Positions 61,705 to 64,000 of a stretch of DNA of 64,000 bases are shown here, one piece after another. The notes beneath the pieces were generated by a model that ran no database searches, was not told where the DNA came from, and was given only the letters and a program-made list of their open reading frames with translations. The DNA comes from Onthophagus taurus. Its lineage: Eukaryota > Arthropoda > Insecta > Coleoptera > Scarabaeidae. The DNA lies in NCBI RefSeq assembly GCF_036711975.1, contig NC_091971.1:33053501-33117500 (forward strand). The letters run 5' to 3'. Both the position numbers and the translations under genes were made by a program. Every line of letters starts with the position of its first letter. Position 1 is the stretch's first letter.

Positions 61705-63387
61705 ATGGTGAATAAAGATGCAACAAAACCGGAAGGGTGTGGAAAGGAGAGAGAAGCAAGTGGAGCTAAAAGTATAGAAAATACCAGCAAGCTTAGGAAG
61801 ATGTTTACGCATGCTAGGAGTAACTCTCTAGGGGGTGAATATAAGAAAAGAAAGATAACAGATAGTCTTGTGGAAGTTACCGATGTAGAAGATCCATACA
61901 ATCAACAGTTAAGCTCAGAGGTGTTCGTTATAAAAGAAGCATTAGACGCAATTACAAAATTAACGAAGGATTTGAGTGGGTGGATGGAAAACAACACAAG
62001 AAGAGAAGTTAAGGATTTGACACAGAGACTCGAAAGACAGGTGGAAGTAATTAACAGACAGTCTATAAAGGATTGGTTAGATAGACACAAATATGAAAAA
62101 ATACAGAAAATGACGTTTGATGTGGATGTACAGACACAATCTGATACCAGAGAGATTGCTACACAGACAAAGGACTGGACGAAGTTGCAAACGCTGAAGC
62201 AAATGGACAGCTATGAAGAATGGCTTGCAGTTAAAGATGAGGATTGGGAAGACGAATTGTACACAAACACGGAAATTAAGAGTGGAAATCCCATAAAAGC
62301 AGAGGACAATGTAATAAAGATAATCGTAGTGGAGCCCGAAGATGTTGAAATGGAAAAAGGGATACAGAGGGTATTCAGAGATAGATACCCGGAAATATCC
62401 ATGATCAAGGATGATTTTGGATTTGTAGAACAAAACTACAAAATAGGAACAAAGAAGGGAATGGAGGAGGGAAGGAGAAAAGTTGTTAAATTTAAATATG
62501 ATGGAACGGAGAAGGACATGTATGGAAAGGTGGTAGAGTTAAAAAGAGAAACACAAACAGAAAGGGAATTGGGAATACATATGATAAACAAATTGCCAAT
62601 CGAAGTGTTTAGAAAAATGATTGAGGCTATCTTTCATGGGTTGGAGACTAGAGTTTATATTTACGGGACGCCCGCGTCTAATAAGGCTAATACAGATGGT
62701 AAAGGAAGAACTAGCTACGCCTTGGTTGTGGGGAAAGGAGATAAGACGTTTAAGGAGGCAGTCAAAGATATCAGAGGAGTGCTTGGTGCCCCAGAAATAA
62801 GGGACTCAATCAGAGGTATAAGCAGCACAAAGGATGGGAAAGTGCTAGTAACAACAGATAAGGACAATGAAGTTCTAAAGAAAGCGCAGGAGGCGATACA
62901 AAAAATGTCTGACGATCAAATAGAGGTAAGGAGATTAGGTGAGCAAAATGAAGTGCTGTTTATTAATGGGATGGATGCGTCGATAGAAAAGGAAGATGTT
63001 CGAGGTGTACTAAATGAGACACTGGGGCGAGACAACTCTGGCTTGCAGCTGAGCGATCTGAGACCCCGTAGAAATGGTACTCAAGCTATTACAGTCACAA
63101 TGGGTAGCAAGGAGGCGCAAAAACTGATAAAGATGGGGGTCATAAAAATAGGCCTTACCAGATGTAGCATAGAGAAAAGAATCAAAATGAACAGATGCTT
63201 TCGATGCTGGGAGTATAATCATACAGCCAAGGAATGTAAGGCTACGGATAGATCGAAGCTGTGTAAAAAGGAAGAGGCGTGTCCGCTTTGTAACATGACA
63301 GGCCATAAATCAGGTACTGGGAAGTGTAAAATATTTAATGAGGCACTCACCGCTGCAAGAAGATCCATACGCAAACGCAATGGATAA
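61705..63387 (+). CDS. R1-clade LINE ORF1 (Gag-like nucleic-acid-binding protein)
   Basis: 560 residues from ATG 61705, uninterrupted. The N-terminal half is charged and helical (about 60-140, with KEALDAITKLTKDLSGWMEN). The middle has GRTSYALVVGKGDKTFKEA and EVLFINGMDASIEKEDV, an RRM-like stretch seen in ORF1 proteins of this clade. Near the end are cysteine knuckles (CFRCWEYNHTAKEC and CPLCNMTGHKSGTGKC, with an extra cysteine between). It would coat LINE RNA and help carry it to the nucleus. The last codons (CGC AAT GGA TAA) overlap the ORF2 ATG by 8 nt. No internal stop or shift was found. Confidence 0.9.
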   Translation: MVNKDATKPEGCGKEREASGAKSIENTSKLRKMFTHARSNSLGGEYKKRKITDSLVEVTDVEDPYNQQLSSEVFVIKEALDAITKLTKDLSGWMENNTRREVKDLTQRLERQVEVINRQSIKDWLDRHKYEKIQKMTFDVDVQTQSDTREIATQTKDWTKLQTLKQMDSYEEWLAVKDEDWEDELYTNTEIKSGNPIKAEDNVIKIIVVEPEDVEMEKGIQRVFRDRYPEISMIKDDFGFVEQNYKIGTKKGMEEGRRKVVKFKYDGTEKDMYGKVVELKRETQTERELGIHMINKLPIEVFRKMIEAIFHGLETRVYIYGTPASNKANTDGKGRTSYALVVGKGDKTFKEAVKDIRGVLGAPEIRDSIRGISSTKDGKVLVTTDKDNEVLKKAQEAIQKMSDDQIEVRRLGEQNEVLFINGMDASIEKEDVRGVLNETLGRDNSGLQLSDLRPRRNGTQAITVTMGSKEAQKLIKMGVIKIGLTRCSIEKRIKMNRCFRCWEYNHTAKECKATDRSKLCKKEEACPLCNMTGHKSGTGKCKIFNEALTAARRSIRKRNG

Positions 63388-64000
63388 GTACGATGGAGGG
63401 AGGAACGTTAGAATATTACAACTGAATTTTAACAGATCATATGTTGCGCAGGAGTTAATTATGCGAACAGTATCGAAGGAGAATATTTCGATAATTATTG
63501 GCTGTGAACCGAATGTACGGTATCCAAATGATTTCTGTGATATAAACTGTGATACTTTTATTAATGTGTATGGAGACTGTGTTGTGACTGACCGGGTCGT
63601 CGGAGTTGGGTATGTCTGTGTTGTGCTGGAGTCCTTTGCTGTCGTGTCTTGTTATTTCTCACCGAATGGAAACATTCTGGATTTCGAAACGCTGCTATAT
63701 AATATGGAGCTTATAATAAAAAATATAGGAAAGCCGGTAATTGTTGGTGGTGACTTGAACGCCAAAACTACGGTGATTGGATCGAACACAATAAACCATA
63801 GGGGGAAATTGCTTGAAGACTGGCTCTCCTCTGTCAACCTGGTAGTATTAAATGAGGGAGGAACCCCGACCTTCGTGGGAGCGAGAGGTACGTCCGTAGT
63901 GGACTTTACCGCCGTGTCTGAGAGTTTACGGGATAAAGCCTCAGGATGGAGAGTGGAGGAGGAAGAAGAAAATCTGAGCGACCACCGGACGATAAGATTT
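63380..64000 (+). CDS. R1-clade LINE ORF2, endonuclease start (partial)
   Basis: 207 codons from ATG 63380 to the window edge, open. The start VRILQLNFNRSYVAQELIM is typical of R1-clade ORF2. Endonuclease motifs are present: GCEPNV (catalytic Glu), VIVGGDLNAKTTVIGS (Asp/Asn), GTSVVDFTAVSE, and NLSDHRTIRF (SDH). Reverse transcriptase would follow outside the window. The ATG overlaps the ORF1 stop (AATGGATAA), suggesting coupled translation. In this clade the endonuclease decides target-site specificity. Confidence 0.9.
   Translation, partial: MDKYDGGRNVRILQLNFNRSYVAQELIMRTVSKENISIIIGCEPNVRYPNDFCDINCDTFINVYGDCVVTDRVVGVGYVCVVLESFAVVSCYFSPNGNILDFETLLYNMELIIKNIGKPVIVGGDLNAKTTVIGSNTINHRGKLLEDWLSSVNLVVLNEGGTPTFVGARGTSVVDFTAVSESLRDKASGWRVEEEEENLSDHRTIRF

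Larger units (their letters stand above)
61102..64000 (+). mobile_element. R1-clade LINE (SART/TRAS/R1 type), 5' part
   Basis: A GC-rich 5' UTR of about 600 bp (61102-61704) starts immediately after the (TTGGG)n array. ORF1 (61705-63387) and the start of ORF2 (from 63380) follow, and the element runs off the window. Base composition in the 5' UTR is far higher in GC than in the neighbours. Both ORFs are open, so the element may be young or active. Position next to a TTGGG array suggests repeat-targeted insertion. Confidence 0.85.

Noticed and set aside
61105-61812. 235-codon minus-strand ORF opposite the LINE 5' UTR
   Set aside because: It lies antisense to the GC-rich 5' UTR and ORF1 start of the R1-clade LINE, has no motif, and such UTRs often stay open by composition.
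62077-62433. Minus-strand ORF inside LINE ORF1
   Set aside because: Antisense shadow of the intact ORF1, with no conserved motif.

Overview
This is an AT-rich arthropod nuclear window, most likely from an insect and perhaps a beetle. The genes have short GT-AG introns and AATAAA signals, and no bacterial-style operons or rRNA are visible. The taxonomic guess rests on the gene set (ATG3, ANKRD39, ankyrin/SOCS, lipocalin, Fas2-like) and on the transposon fauna: many Tc1/mariner-type elements with about 41 residues between the last two catalytic acids, BEL/Pao and gypsy elements, several LINE lineages, and an R1-clade LINE beside a (TTGGG)n array. No host gene identifies the species.

Layout. 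1-9 kb: decayed transposons, including a mariner-like transposase, a ZSWIM1/3-like MULE bounded by inverted repeats, and two Tc1/mariner elements. 9.4-10.1 kb: a five-exon lipocalin-like gene with one in-frame stop. 10.3-17.6 kb: a foldback element, then a TA-flanked palindromic element split by a very young BEL/Pao retrotransposon whose pol carries a large in-frame deletion. 18.5-19.8 kb: a compact trio of two GFRP-like genes and an ANKRD39 orthologue, 46 and 35 bp apart. 23.7-27.4 kb (minus): an ankyrin-repeat/SOCS-box gene whose third intron holds an RTE-type LINE fragment. 28.0-29.3 kb (plus): ATG3, divergent from it across 0.6 kb. 29.8-31.8 kb: a three-level transposon nest. 31.8-37.1 kb: LINE fragments. 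35.5-55.7 kb: one long gene for a GPI-anchored Ig/FN3 adhesion protein (Fas2/NCAM type), whose introns hold about 17 kb of transposons. 56.7-60.0 kb: a multi-exon Mutator-like transposase joined to a YqaJ-type nuclease domain. 61.0-64.0 kb: a (TTGGG)n array followed by the 5' end of an R1-clade LINE with overlapping ORF1 and ORF2, running off the window.

Of the host genes, ATG3 acts in autophagy, the SOCS-box protein probably in ubiquitin ligation, the GFRP-like pair probably in tetrahydrobiopterin control, and the Ig/FN3 protein in cell adhesion. They share no pathway; most of the window is transposon sequence. Exon structures were assembled by reading splice sites and checking codon phase by hand; no database was searched.
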